From Desulfobacterales bacterium (GTDB taxonomy: Bacteria > Desulfobacterota > Desulfobacteria > Desulfobacterales > JAHEIW01): 13,506 nucleotides of DNA. Shown piece after piece: positions 6,652 through 13,259 of this stretch. Position 1 is the stretch's first letter, and each line of letters begins with the position of its first letter. The stretch is from contig JAQYWI010000153.1 of NCBI GenBank assembly GCA_030145015.1, positions 1 through 13,506 on the forward strand, in the 5' to 3' direction. Position numbers and translations under genes: made by a program. The notes beneath the pieces are model-generated. The model searched no databases, was not told the origin of the DNA, and worked only from the letters and a program-made list of their open reading frames with translations.

Positions 6652-8857
6652 CCGCCCCGGTCGGCGCATCGCAAAATTTATCTGCATCCGGTGTTAAAAC
6701 ATTAACATTTGATTCGAAAACTCTGTACAGGACCGGATCTTCAGCTATTTCTTCCGGAAACCACCATCCGTGCTGAGCTTCAATCATTCTGGGCGGTATC
6801 CCGGAAGTCAGCTTTGCTTTTTGTTTAATTTTGCCTCTTGGTGTTTCGATGACCATCCAATCGCCCTCGCCGATCCCTTGCTGACGAGCGGTCTCCGGAT
6901 TGATTTCAGCTGTGGGGTATGGATAGAGCTTGCGCAGGGAGCGGATCTGGCGGTGTTCTGAGTGATGCATCGGCCGGAACCGAGCCCCGGTGATGAGGAT
7001 AAATGGATATTTTTTAGCCAGATCCGGTTGACTCACAGGTGTTTCCGGTGGTTCTTCATAATTCGGCAACGGGTCGTATCCCAGCTTTTCAAGTATTGTA
7101 GAATGCAGTTCAACCTTTCCGGTGGGTGTTGCAAAACCTTTGGGCTTACCCGATTGCGGATCAATACTTTCATATCTTTTTTCCACCGCCGGTGGCATCC
7201 ACCAGCGCTGCTTTTTGGCAAATTCCTGGGACGACTTCAAGTTGAGCTCTTTGAGCAAAGGATCCAGGCACCAATCCCATTCCGCATCCAACGTCTGGCG
7301 CCAGTATTTTTCCTGCCCCATTCGCATACCCAGATCCCGATAGAATTCAAAATCCGTTCGGCGTTCGTACAATGGCGCGACCACCCTTTCTCCAATGGCA
7401 GCCACGCTCCCGCTCCCCTGGAAGGTCTGTGTATATGCCTGGGGGTGCTCCAGCCAGTTGGTAATTGGAAACACATAATCTGCAAGCATTGCGGACGGCG
7501 TCAGCCACTGTTCGGCGACGACGGATAGTTCAAGATTTTGGCTTTTTAAAGCCCGATAGACTCTTTTGGTATTCGGATATGCAACCAGTGGATTGCAGGC
7601 GCCGCAAATCAATGCCCTGACTTGATAAGGCTTGCCCTCAAGAATGGCCGTCCATATATCCGGTTCGTGACATCCGGGAAGAAAGCCGGCTGACAATCCT
7701 TTTCCATACCAGTATGGCTTTGCCGCCGCAGCGACCATTTCATAGCCCGGGTAACACCACAGCCTGTACCGATCGGCACCCAGCTGTTTTTTTCTTTGCT
7801 CCGCCGGCAGCAGATCCATAAATTCCAGCTCCGATCCGTAGTTGGCTTTTTCACAAGGACCCGAAAGCATGTCGCCGCCGATAACATCCAGATTACCGGT
7901 TATGGCTCTGAGGATGCATTTGGCTTGAGTTACACTGGTGACGTTTCGGCCCTGCATGTCCGATTTGACGCCCCAGATAATGGACGCCGGTTTACTGTTC
8001 GCATACAAACGGGCGGTTTGCACAATTTGTTCTTGCGGAACTCCGGTAATCTCAGCGACTTTTTGAGGAGGGTATTTTTTTGCCCGCTGCTTCAATGAAT
8101 CAAACCCGTAACACCAGGTTTCGACAAAGTCTTTATCGTAGAGATTTTCCTCAATAATCACATTCAGCCATCCCAGAGCCAAAGCAGCGTCTGTGCCGGG
8201 TCGCAGCCGTATGTGGTGATCGGCAAGACGCGCGGCCGTCTCCGAATATTTGGGATCAATGACAATATACTGGGTTCCTGAACGTTTGGCTTTAATATGC
8301 TGGGGAAAAACACAGGCAAATGCCTCGGCCGGATTGCCACCCCATATGACGGCGCATTTACAAGGCGGTTTTACAGCCCGGCTGGCACCGGCTCCATAGA
8401 TGGCCGCATGAATTTGTCTGCTGACAACCGAACACCATTGCCCGGCATTGGCATGGTTGGGGCTTCCGAAAAGATTCATAAATCTTACTTTAAACATTTC
8501 CGAGAATCCTCTGCCGGTGCCGCCGACAGATGCCAGCGCTTCGGCGCCGCTTTCGGATTTAATCTTTTGAAATTTTTGGGCGATCTCATCAAGGGCATCA
8601 TCCCATGAAATTCTCTCCCATTTGCCTTCACCCCGGTTACCGACTCTTTTTAACGGATAATTAAGACGATCTTTATGATAAAGATGCTCGATAAATGCTT
8701 TGGAGCGTTCGCATATCCAGCCCTGGTTGACGGGATGGTCGGGCTCGCCTTTAAGTTTTACCACCTTTCCATTTTCAACCGTGGCCAATACGCCGGCCTG
8801 CAGCCAGCAACCAAAGCAAATACAGCGCTTTACGTCACTGCTTTCCTTGTTATCCAT
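6602..8857 (-). CDS. Molybdopterin-dependent oxidoreductase-family enzyme with atypical N-terminal Fe-S motif
   Basis: The 751-residue protein belongs to the DMSO reductase/formate dehydrogenase/acetylene hydratase superfamily, which binds a bis-pyranopterin Mo or W cofactor and usually one [4Fe-4S] cluster. The N-terminal Fe-S domain has C12, C14, C17 and C49. The usual pattern is C-x2-C-x3-C-x~27-C, but the third position is A21, with an extra C12 upstream. C142, in a GSPN-x8-C context (131-142), is the probable metal ligand. IWGGNP (171-176) and the C-terminal dinucleotide-binding domain (from about 617, ITGARFRPMHHSE 622-634) are well kept. There is no twin-arginine signal, so it is cytoplasmic. 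AGGAGG lies 4 bases before the ATG. No partner Fe-S or membrane subunit is nearby, so it may act alone or with a soluble carrier. It is the last gene of the minus operon. The reaction is unknown; a non-redox hydratase-type role is possible. Confidence 0.93.
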   Translation of the reverse strand: MDNKESSDVKRCICFGCWLQAGVLATVENGKVVKLKGEPDHPVNQGWICERSKAFIEHLYHKDRLNYPLKRVGNRGEGKWERISWDDALDEIAQKFQKIKSESGAEALASVGGTGRGFSEMFKVRFMNLFGSPNHANAGQWCSVVSRQIHAAIYGAGASRAVKPPCKCAVIWGGNPAEAFACVFPQHIKAKRSGTQYIVIDPKYSETAARLADHHIRLRPGTDAALALGWLNVIIEENLYDKDFVETWCYGFDSLKQRAKKYPPQKVAEITGVPQEQIVQTARLYANSKPASIIWGVKSDMQGRNVTSVTQAKCILRAITGNLDVIGGDMLSGPCEKANYGSELEFMDLLPAEQRKKQLGADRYRLWCYPGYEMVAAAAKPYWYGKGLSAGFLPGCHEPDIWTAILEGKPYQVRALICGACNPLVAYPNTKRVYRALKSQNLELSVVAEQWLTPSAMLADYVFPITNWLEHPQAYTQTFQGSGSVAAIGERVVAPLYERRTDFEFYRDLGMRMGQEKYWRQTLDAEWDWCLDPLLKELNLKSSQEFAKKQRWWMPPAVEKRYESIDPQSGKPKGFATPTGKVELHSTILEKLGYDPLPNYEEPPETPVSQPDLAKKYPFILITGARFRPMHHSEHRQIRSLRKLYPYPTAEINPETARQQGIGEGDWMVIETPRGKIKQKAKLTSGIPPRMIEAQHGWWFPEEIAEDPVLYRVFESNVNVLTPDADKFCDAPTGAVTFGPLLCKVYPLSVS

Positions 8858-9096
8858 TTTGCCTCCTGCGAATCATGGACCGCGAAACATCGTGAATCTT
8901 TCGGCGGGGCTTGTTGAACGGGCAGACGCGAATACTGTTGGCACAATCTGTGCGGTTTTTGGCCCAGAAAGCGAAACAGCTTTCGGCATTCACATACCAT
9001 TTGAGATCTTTTGAACATTTCGTTCTTCTGATCGAATCGCTGATGCGCAACCGCAAACTGCACCTCGGGTGCGGATTCTCTTGCTGAGATAGTCAT
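8850..9096 (-). pseudogene. Internally deleted reductive dehalogenase-like gene (rdhA-type remnant)
   Basis: Two frames hold the two ends of one protein family. From the ATG at 9096, residues 19-30 read QRFDQKNEMFKR, resembling the conserved N-terminal segment of mature reductive dehalogenases. Near 9005 the similarity jumps to the next frame, which reads KDLKWYVNAESCFAFWAKNR, then TDCANSIRVCPFNKP, to a TAA at 8850. The latter resembles the family's C-terminal iron-sulfur domain (usually ...C-FW-x5-DC-x2-C-x3-CP). The middle, several hundred residues including the corrinoid region, is gone. One expected cluster cysteine is now Ser (DCANS). The ATG overlaps the stop of the upstream ligase (ATGA), so the intact ancestor was a coupled operon member. 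Its remains overlap the start of the molybdopterin gene. No similarity search was run. Confidence 0.72.
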
Positions 9097-10643
9097 AAGG
9101 CTCGATTCTCCTCTTTGATTAGCTCTCTTTTAAGAACCTTACCAAGAGAGGTACGCGGAAACTCCTTACAGAATGTGATTTTTCGAGGACACTTAAATGC
9201 GGCCAAACGCTCTTTGCAGAAATTGATGATGTTTTCAGCCTTAAAGTGTGCCGCCGGTTTTCGGATCACAAACGCATGTCCCACCTCGCCCCAGGTTTCA
9301 TCGGGTATACCCACTATGGCGATATCTTCAATTTCAGGAATTTCTTTTAACACGCGTTCAACCTCCGCGGGATAAACATTTTCCCCTCCGGTAATATACA
9401 TATCCCTGGCACGGTCGACTAGAAAAAAATATCCATCTTCATCCATACGGGCCAGGTCTCCGGTATACAGGGAGCCGTTTTTAATGGTCGCTTCAGTACG
9501 AACCGGATCCTGCCAGTACTCTTTCATCATAATCGACCCTTTAACCACGATCTCGCCGATTTCGCCAGGTTTCACCGAATGCCCGTTTTTATCGACAATA
9601 TTGACGTCGGCATGAAAAACGGGCCGTCCAACGGTTCCGGGTTTGTGAAACGAATCTTCTTCCGAAGCCCACAGTAAGATCGAGGTTTCGGTTTGACCCA
9701 TGACCTGGCGAAACGCCAGGCCAGCCTCCCGGCATTTTTCAAACAGACCGGGTGTGGTCTTCTCCCCTCCTCCGGCGCATACCTTTAAAGACGAAATATC
9801 TCCCCTCTCCTGCGGATCAACATTTACAAGGGCATTGTAAACCGTTGGTATTCCTAAAAATTTGCTTACTTTGTAACGCTCGATATCCTCATAAAATTTA
9901 CGGGGGTCAAATTTTGAATGAATCACTATGGTGGCGCCTTTGTAAATCGTCGGGGACGCCTGAATAAAAAGCCCCCCGGAATGGAACAGGGGCAAAATGA
10001 TGAGCATAATGTCGTCAAAATGCAACTTGAAGAAAATGTCGGCATTCAGGCAGTTAAAAAAAGTCTTGCGGTGGCTCAATACGGCACCCTTGGGTAAGCC
10101 TGTGGTTCCGGAGGTGTACATGATGACCTGCGGCTCTTCCGGGTCGGTCGGTCCCAAAGAATGCGTAAGAAAAGGCCTTTGCCCATCAAAAACAGCACTC
10201 TCAGAGTTATAATTTAAAACGCCCGTGCGCATCGCAACCTTGCCAACAGCTGACAACAAAATCAGCGGCATGCTATTTTTAAAATCCAGCTCGTTGACCG
10301 CATCTGTAAATTCCGAGCCGAATACTAACAGCCGGGGGCGGCAGTTTTTAAGAAAGTAATCCAATTCCGCTGCAGCTGAACGAAAGTTGATGGGCACAAA
10401 AATGGCCCCCAGCCTGGCACATGCTAAAAAAAGTTCCAGAAATTCCGGGCAATTACTCAATATCGCGGCGACCCGATCGCCCTTTTCGATTCCCAGAGAC
10501 TGTAGCCAGCAACCGGCCCGATTGGCCCGCCGGTTCAGCTCGGAATACGTAATTTTTTCTCCCTCGTAAATGATGGCCGGTTTATCCGGATTCAGGTCAG
10601 CCCAGCGTTGCACCCACCAGGCAATATTCATGGATCGGATCAT
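9093..10643 (-). CDS. AMP-forming acyl-CoA synthetase/ligase (ANL superfamily, FadD-like)
   Basis: The 516-residue ATP-dependent CoA ligase has all canonical ANL motifs: MYTSGTTGLPKGA (175-187), VMGQTET (314-320), YTGDL (393-397), the hinge segment RARDMYITGGENVYP (411-425), and SLGKVLKREL (499-508) with catalytic K502. The start at 10643 is supported by CAGGAG about 7 bases upstream; M5 is an alternative. It starts 25 bases after the V4R gene and its stop overlaps the ATG of the dehalogenase remnant, so the three are one transcription unit with the molybdopterin gene. It is distinct from the plus-strand ligase and much closer to consensus. Substrates of this clade include medium- and long-chain fatty acids and aryl acids; nothing in the sequence alone picks one. 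Confidence 0.93.
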   Translation of the reverse strand: MIRSMNIAWWVQRWADLNPDKPAIIYEGEKITYSELNRRANRAGCWLQSLGIEKGDRVAAILSNCPEFLELFLACARLGAIFVPINFRSAAAELDYFLKNCRPRLLVFGSEFTDAVNELDFKNSMPLILLSAVGKVAMRTGVLNYNSESAVFDGQRPFLTHSLGPTDPEEPQVIMYTSGTTGLPKGAVLSHRKTFFNCLNADIFFKLHFDDIMLIILPLFHSGGLFIQASPTIYKGATIVIHSKFDPRKFYEDIERYKVSKFLGIPTVYNALVNVDPQERGDISSLKVCAGGGEKTTPGLFEKCREAGLAFRQVMGQTETSILLWASEEDSFHKPGTVGRPVFHADVNIVDKNGHSVKPGEIGEIVVKGSIMMKEYWQDPVRTEATIKNGSLYTGDLARMDEDGYFFLVDRARDMYITGGENVYPAEVERVLKEIPEIEDIAIVGIPDETWGEVGHAFVIRKPAAHFKAENIINFCKERLAAFKCPRKITFCKEFPRTSLGKVLKRELIKEENRAL

Positions 10644-10668
10644 TGCGAACTCCTGTTATCTGTGGATC

Positions 10669-11187
10669 TTAGAAACCTGATTTTTCTGAGATGCTAAAAA
10701 CACAATGCGTATCACCCTTTGCCAAACACTCGGTTTCGGAAGCAATACAATTCCGCGCAAAAAGAACCGTGGCAAGCCCGCTGAGCACGCCGCTGATTAA
10801 ATGACACACTCCTTTCGTTGAATCACCGTACGCTTCGGCAAATGCAGAATTTTTAACCCTGATTTGCAATTTCCGAATTTCAAAATCATATTCAATTAGC
10901 TGAAAATTCCCCCATCCGATTTCAGCTCCCATGGTCATCATAAAACTGATGGTTTCACTGTCAGAAAGGTTCTGCATTTCTTTGTATCTTTTGGCCGATA
11001 GATACCCTCCCTGGTAGCCTCCCTGAAATAAGGCCTCTTGGGCGCCAGCCCGGCTGTGCTTTTCGATGGTTTTTTGAAAACCGACAATGGTCTCGGGGCG
11101 AATTAACAGATACCTGACATCCCTATATGTCAATGCACCGGAGGCAGAGTCATACATCAGCTGGTCTATAATTGAGTTTTGATTCAT
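10669..11187 (-). CDS. V4R-domain protein (predicted small-molecule-binding domain)
   Basis: This 172-residue protein is nearly all one V4R (4-vinyl reductase) domain, found in bacteriochlorophyll reductase BchJ, in the effector-binding half of XylR/DmpR-type regulators of aromatic catabolism, and related to the Bet3 fold. The diagnostic C-terminal part is CHLISGVLSGLATVLFARNC (128-147) then ETECLAKGDTHCVF (151-164). Cysteines 128, 147, 154 and 162 match the conserved set expected to bind metal or ligand. There is no DNA-binding or AAA+ domain, so it is not itself a XylR-type activator. Upstream of its ATG is AAAGGG. It is first in the minus operon behind a strong-looking promoter, followed by the ligase. 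It may bind an aromatic or hydrocarbon substrate, or chaperone one; the role is not established. Confidence 0.85.
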   Translation of the reverse strand: MNQNSIIDQLMYDSASGALTYRDVRYLLIRPETIVGFQKTIEKHSRAGAQEALFQGGYQGGYLSAKRYKEMQNLSDSETISFMMTMGAEIGWGNFQLIEYDFEIRKLQIRVKNSAFAEAYGDSTKGVCHLISGVLSGLATVLFARNCIASETECLAKGDTHCVFSISEKSGF

Positions 11188-11252
11188 AGCAATGCCCTTT
11201 GGCTAAACCGTAAAAGAAGGATAACGTGCTCTCATCATGACCACCTAAAGAT

Positions 11253-11273
11253 TTTTGTATACTGTATACCAAA
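11253..11273. promoter_or_regulatory. GTATAC dyad, putative repressor operator (GntR/FadR-like)
   Basis: TTTTGTATAC (11253-11262), one central T, and GTATACCAAA (11264-11273) form a 10+1+10 dyad with one mismatch. It overlaps the -10 box and part of the spacer of the V4R promoter, an ideal place for repression. TTGTATAC-N-GTATACAA-like dyads are typical of GntR-family regulators. No regulator gene lies in the window, so the binding protein is inferred. Confidence 0.65.
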
Positions 11274-11284
11274 TTTAGGGTCAA
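11256..11284 (-). promoter_or_regulatory. Sigma-70-type promoter of the V4R-ligase-molybdopterin operon
   Basis: Reading the minus strand, TTGACC (11284-11279) and TATACA (11261-11256) are separated by exactly 17 bases, about 70 bases before the V4R start codon. Both boxes match consensus well, and the GTATAC dyad lies over the -10. This is the best promoter in the window. The rest of the gap (11188-11407) has a weak 5-bp hairpin at 11379-11396 after the thioesterase and no gene. Confidence 0.6.
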
Positions 11285-11407
11285 GTTTTTCTTTCAAATG
11301 GAAAGATCCGAGGCGGCGTCTTTAAAAATTTTCAGTCAAAGTGCGCAAATGAAAGAATTGAGGGTGAGTTTGGGAGGGTGCTGGAAAATTGCAGCATAGG
11401 GAAAAAA

Positions 11408-11827
11408 TTACGTGTTTTGAATTTGCTTTTCAAGACGCTGCCGCAGCCAATCGGGAATGTCTTTTTTCTTAAAGGTATCCATATCCAGGCACACCGTTAC
11501 ATTGTGGCCGACGGTCCACGGTTCGTCTTCACCCTGCTTAAATACCCGGTAACCAAATGTAATCGAAGTTTTTCCGAATTTTAATACACTGACTTCAACT
11601 TCTATCAAGTCGCCGTATCGCAGAGGCCGGCTCCAGTCGGCTTCCAGGTGAACAGTGGGAAGCCCGATGCGGTGCGCATCAATGAGAACAGGATAATCCA
11701 CCTCCAATTCTTGCCCGAAAAATTCCTCCAGGGCCACATGAAAGTAGTGCAGAAACCGCGGGTAATATACAATGCCGCCATGATCGATATCGCCGAAGCG
11801 AATTTTAAGTTGTGAACGAAAAGCCAT
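11408..11827 (-). CDS. Hotdog-fold acyl-CoA thioesterase (4-hydroxybenzoyl-CoA thioesterase/YbgC-like)
   Basis: This protein of about 139 residues is of the 4HBT family, which hydrolyses acyl- or aroyl-CoA thioesters to free acid and CoA. The signature RFGDIDHGGIVYYPRFLHYF begins near its N-terminus, and the Asp of the DH pair aligns with the catalytic Asp of 4-hydroxybenzoyl-CoA thioesterase. A further upstream ATG at 11857 would add ten residues. The ATG at 11827 is preferred because GAGGTG lies 9 bases before it and the length matches the family. No signal peptide is present, so it is cytoplasmic. It is on the same strand as the V4R operon but separated by 220 bases and that operon's own promoter. 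It could free CoA from dead-end thioesters made by the ligases; the substrate is unproven. Confidence 0.9.
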   Translation of the reverse strand: MAFRSQLKIRFGDIDHGGIVYYPRFLHYFHVALEEFFGQELEVDYPVLIDAHRIGLPTVHLEADWSRPLRYGDLIEVEVSVLKFGKTSITFGYRVFKQGEDEPWTVGHNVTVCLDMDTFKKKDIPDWLRQRLEKQIQNT

Positions 11828-11888
11828 ATTTTTAATCACCTCAAAATTAGAAGCCATCCCAAAAATTCATTTAACACCCGATGGTACA

Positions 11889-11916
11889 ATTTTAAACCGA
11901 TAAAAAGTGCTTACAA
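11889..11916 (-). promoter_or_regulatory. Candidate promoter of the thioesterase gene
   Basis: On the minus strand TTGTAA (11916-11911) and TAAAAT (11894-11889) are 16 bases apart, about 62 bases before the preferred start codon. The -10 matches consensus at five positions and the -35 at four. The region is AT-rich, so a chance match is possible. It lies just outside the left arm of the composite repeat. Confidence 0.35.
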
Positions 11917-11978
11917 CCAAAAATGAGCTAAAATTTAAAATGATCTAAAATGCCTAAAATTATGGTTTCACTCGCTCA

Positions 11979-12015
11979 GCGCCAGCGTTTGTGCGGCGTT
12001 TTTGCCGGGTGGCGC
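11979..12015. repeat. Nested hairpin inside the composite repeat
   Basis: GCGCCA (11979-11984) pairs with TGGCGC (12010-12015), and within that loop CGGC (11994-11997) pairs with GCCG (12004-12007) around GTTTTT. This GC-rich block contrasts with the AT-rich arms on either side. Confidence 0.5.
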
Positions 12016-12037
12016 AACATCTTTTATTATAAATAGA

Positions 12038-12089
12038 TCGTTCGACCCAGTCGTTCGACCCTGTCGTTAGACCCTGTCGTTAGACCCTG
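12038..12089. repeat. Tandem repeat, four 13-bp units
   Basis: Four contiguous 13-base units are TCGTTCGACCCAG (12038-12050), TCGTTCGACCCTG (12051-12063), then TCGTTAGACCCTG twice (12064-12076 and 12077-12089). They differ by single or few substitutions, which suggests stepwise duplication. The block runs without a gap into the 14-bp repeats. Confidence 0.95.
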
Positions 12090-12187
12090 AGGCTCTCGAA
12101 GGGAGGCTCTCGAAGGGAGGCTCTCGAAGGGAGGCTCTCGAAGGGAGGCCCTCGAAGGGAGGCCCTCGAAGGGAGGCTCTCGACGGG
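12090..12187. repeat. Tandem repeat, seven 14-bp units
   Basis: Seven contiguous 14-base units, AGGCTCTCGAAGGG, start at 12090, 12104, 12118, 12132, 12146, 12160 and 12174. The first four are identical, units 5 and 6 have AGGCCCTCGAAGGG, and unit 7 ends CGACGGG. The unit length is not a multiple of three and no gene crosses it. The TCGAAGGG core resembles widespread environmental TTCGA-type palindromic repeats on the other strand. There are no spacers, so it is not a CRISPR array. Confidence 0.97.
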
Positions 12188-12320
12188 TAGAATTCCTCAA
12201 CTTTAGGCATTTTAGATCATTTTAGACATTTTAGGCACTTCTAACTTTAGAGCACCTTTGGAGTTTATTTCCTCTGTCTTCCAAGATGAACTGCTAATTT
12301 TGAGATAGCTTTTAGAATGT

Positions 12321-13259
12321 TTACTTCTCCAAATAATTGCTTTCAATCGCTTTAACCAAATTGGTCATCGTCACATAAACCGGGGTCGCTATTCCCCTGG
12401 CGCGTGCGTATTCGACAACTTTTGCCCCCAAAAAGTCAATTTCGGTGGGCGTTTGATTGGCGATATCAACGCACATCGAATCTTTGTGCACTCCCACCTT
12501 TTCCAGGTAGCCGAGCACCTGTTTAAGGTAAGCTTCTCCGATGTCATAGCCCATGGCTTTGGCGACTGCAAGGGCTTCCTTAAAGCAGGCGTCAGCGATT
12601 TCTCTTGTGGGCGGATATTCCAGGGCGTCCTTAATGGTTCTATCTGTAACCGCACATATGGAAGCCATGGTACATTTCATAATCATTTTTTTCCACACGA
12701 ATAATTGGATGTCATCGACAAACTCCGTGTCCAGTCCGCAACCGGAGAGTATGGCCGCTATTTGTGCGCCAATGTTTTGATTTTCCGAAGATAGGGTTCC
12801 AAGATGATGGGGACGATTGAAAAATGCGACTTCAGCTTCTCCCGCACGCTTCAATGATACGCCCAGGTTTAACGACATTCGGAATGCGGAATCCCGTCCG
12901 AATTTATCAGCGATGAGATCTTCAGGCCCCAATCCGTTCTGGGTGGCGATTATCTTGGTTCCGGGTTCAACCACTTTTTGCAAACGCTCCAGAACTTGCG
13001 CAATATGAAAGGTTTTGGTTGCCAGGAAGATTGCAGATGGGCTGAAATCCTTGAGATCTTCGATTTGACTGGAATAATTTTTAACCGCGACTTTATAAGT
13101 AATTTCTCCGGAGACATTGATGCCGTTTAACCTGAGCTTTTCACCCAAATTCGGTTTGCGGCCAATAAGAAATGTGTCCGGATATCGGCTCAAAAGTGCA
13201 GCGGCCAGAACTGTCCCGGTGGCCCCGATTCCAATAACCGCCATGCGGTGGTCTTGCAT
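12321..13259 (-). CDS. PanE/ApbA-family 2-dehydropantoate 2-reductase-like oxidoreductase
   Basis: This 312-residue NAD(P)-dependent reductase has the family layout: N-terminal Rossmann motif GIGATG (10-15), QNGLG (107-111) with N108, the WKK motif (189-191) with K191 as catalytic lysine, and a C-terminal DSM...TEIDFLGAKVV region with S261 and E273. Ketopantoate reductase makes pantoate for coenzyme A. However, the two asparagines that bind ketopantoate in E. coli PanE (N180 and N184) align by eye with K195 and A199, so a different 2-oxo or 3-hydroxy acid is plausible. The start is supported by a strong GGGAGGGGAGGT 5 bases upstream. It stands alone, with its own upstream region and the composite repeat downstream. 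It is not clearly part of the aromatic pathway. Confidence 0.88.
   Translation of the reverse strand: MQDHRMAVIGIGATGTVLAAALLSRYPDTFLIGRKPNLGEKLRLNGINVSGEITYKVAVKNYSSQIEDLKDFSPSAIFLATKTFHIAQVLERLQKVVEPGTKIIATQNGLGPEDLIADKFGRDSAFRMSLNLGVSLKRAGEAEVAFFNRPHHLGTLSSENQNIGAQIAAILSGCGLDTEFVDDIQLFVWKKMIMKCTMASICAVTDRTIKDALEYPPTREIADACFKEALAVAKAMGYDIGEAYLKQVLGYLEKVGVHKDSMCVDIANQTPTEIDFLGAKVVEYARARGIATPVYVTMTNLVKAIESNYLEK

Larger units (their letters stand above)
11928..12234. repeat. Composite repeat element bounded by a long inverted repeat (MITE-like or interspersed palindrome)
   Basis: A 23-bp perfect inverted repeat (left 11936-11958, right 12202-12224; core TTTAGGCATTTTAGATCA) encloses 243 bases. 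The similarity continues imperfectly outward: the left side has three CTAAAAT words (11928, 11945, 11954) and the right side three ATTTTAG words (12209, 12219, 12228). Inside are a nested hairpin and two blocks of tandem repeats, described separately. There is no open frame resembling a transposase and no obvious target-site duplication. The element fills most of the 493-base gap between the reductase and thioesterase genes; bases 12235-12320 show no gene. It may be a non-autonomous mobile element or a genome-wide interspersed repeat. Confidence 0.75.

Noticed and set aside
6962..7528. 188-codon plus-strand open frame opposite the molybdopterin gene
   Set aside because: It is antisense to a well-conserved enzyme, and its translation shows no domain.
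8830..9096. An intact 88-residue gene between ligase and molybdopterin enzyme
   Set aside because: Only its first 30 residues resemble anything; the conserved Fe-S domain is in another frame, so a deleted dehalogenase explains the region better.
11379..11396. Terminator hairpin after the thioesterase
   Set aside because: The stem is only 5 bp with an 8-base loop and no T-tract on the transcribed side.
11828..11857. Longer N-terminus for the thioesterase (ATG at 11857)
   Set aside because: There is no Shine-Dalgarno before 11857, whereas GAGGTG precedes 11827 at good spacing and gives the family length.
12038..12187. CRISPR array
   Set aside because: The units are 13 and 14 bp, contiguous, and have no spacers or cas genes nearby.
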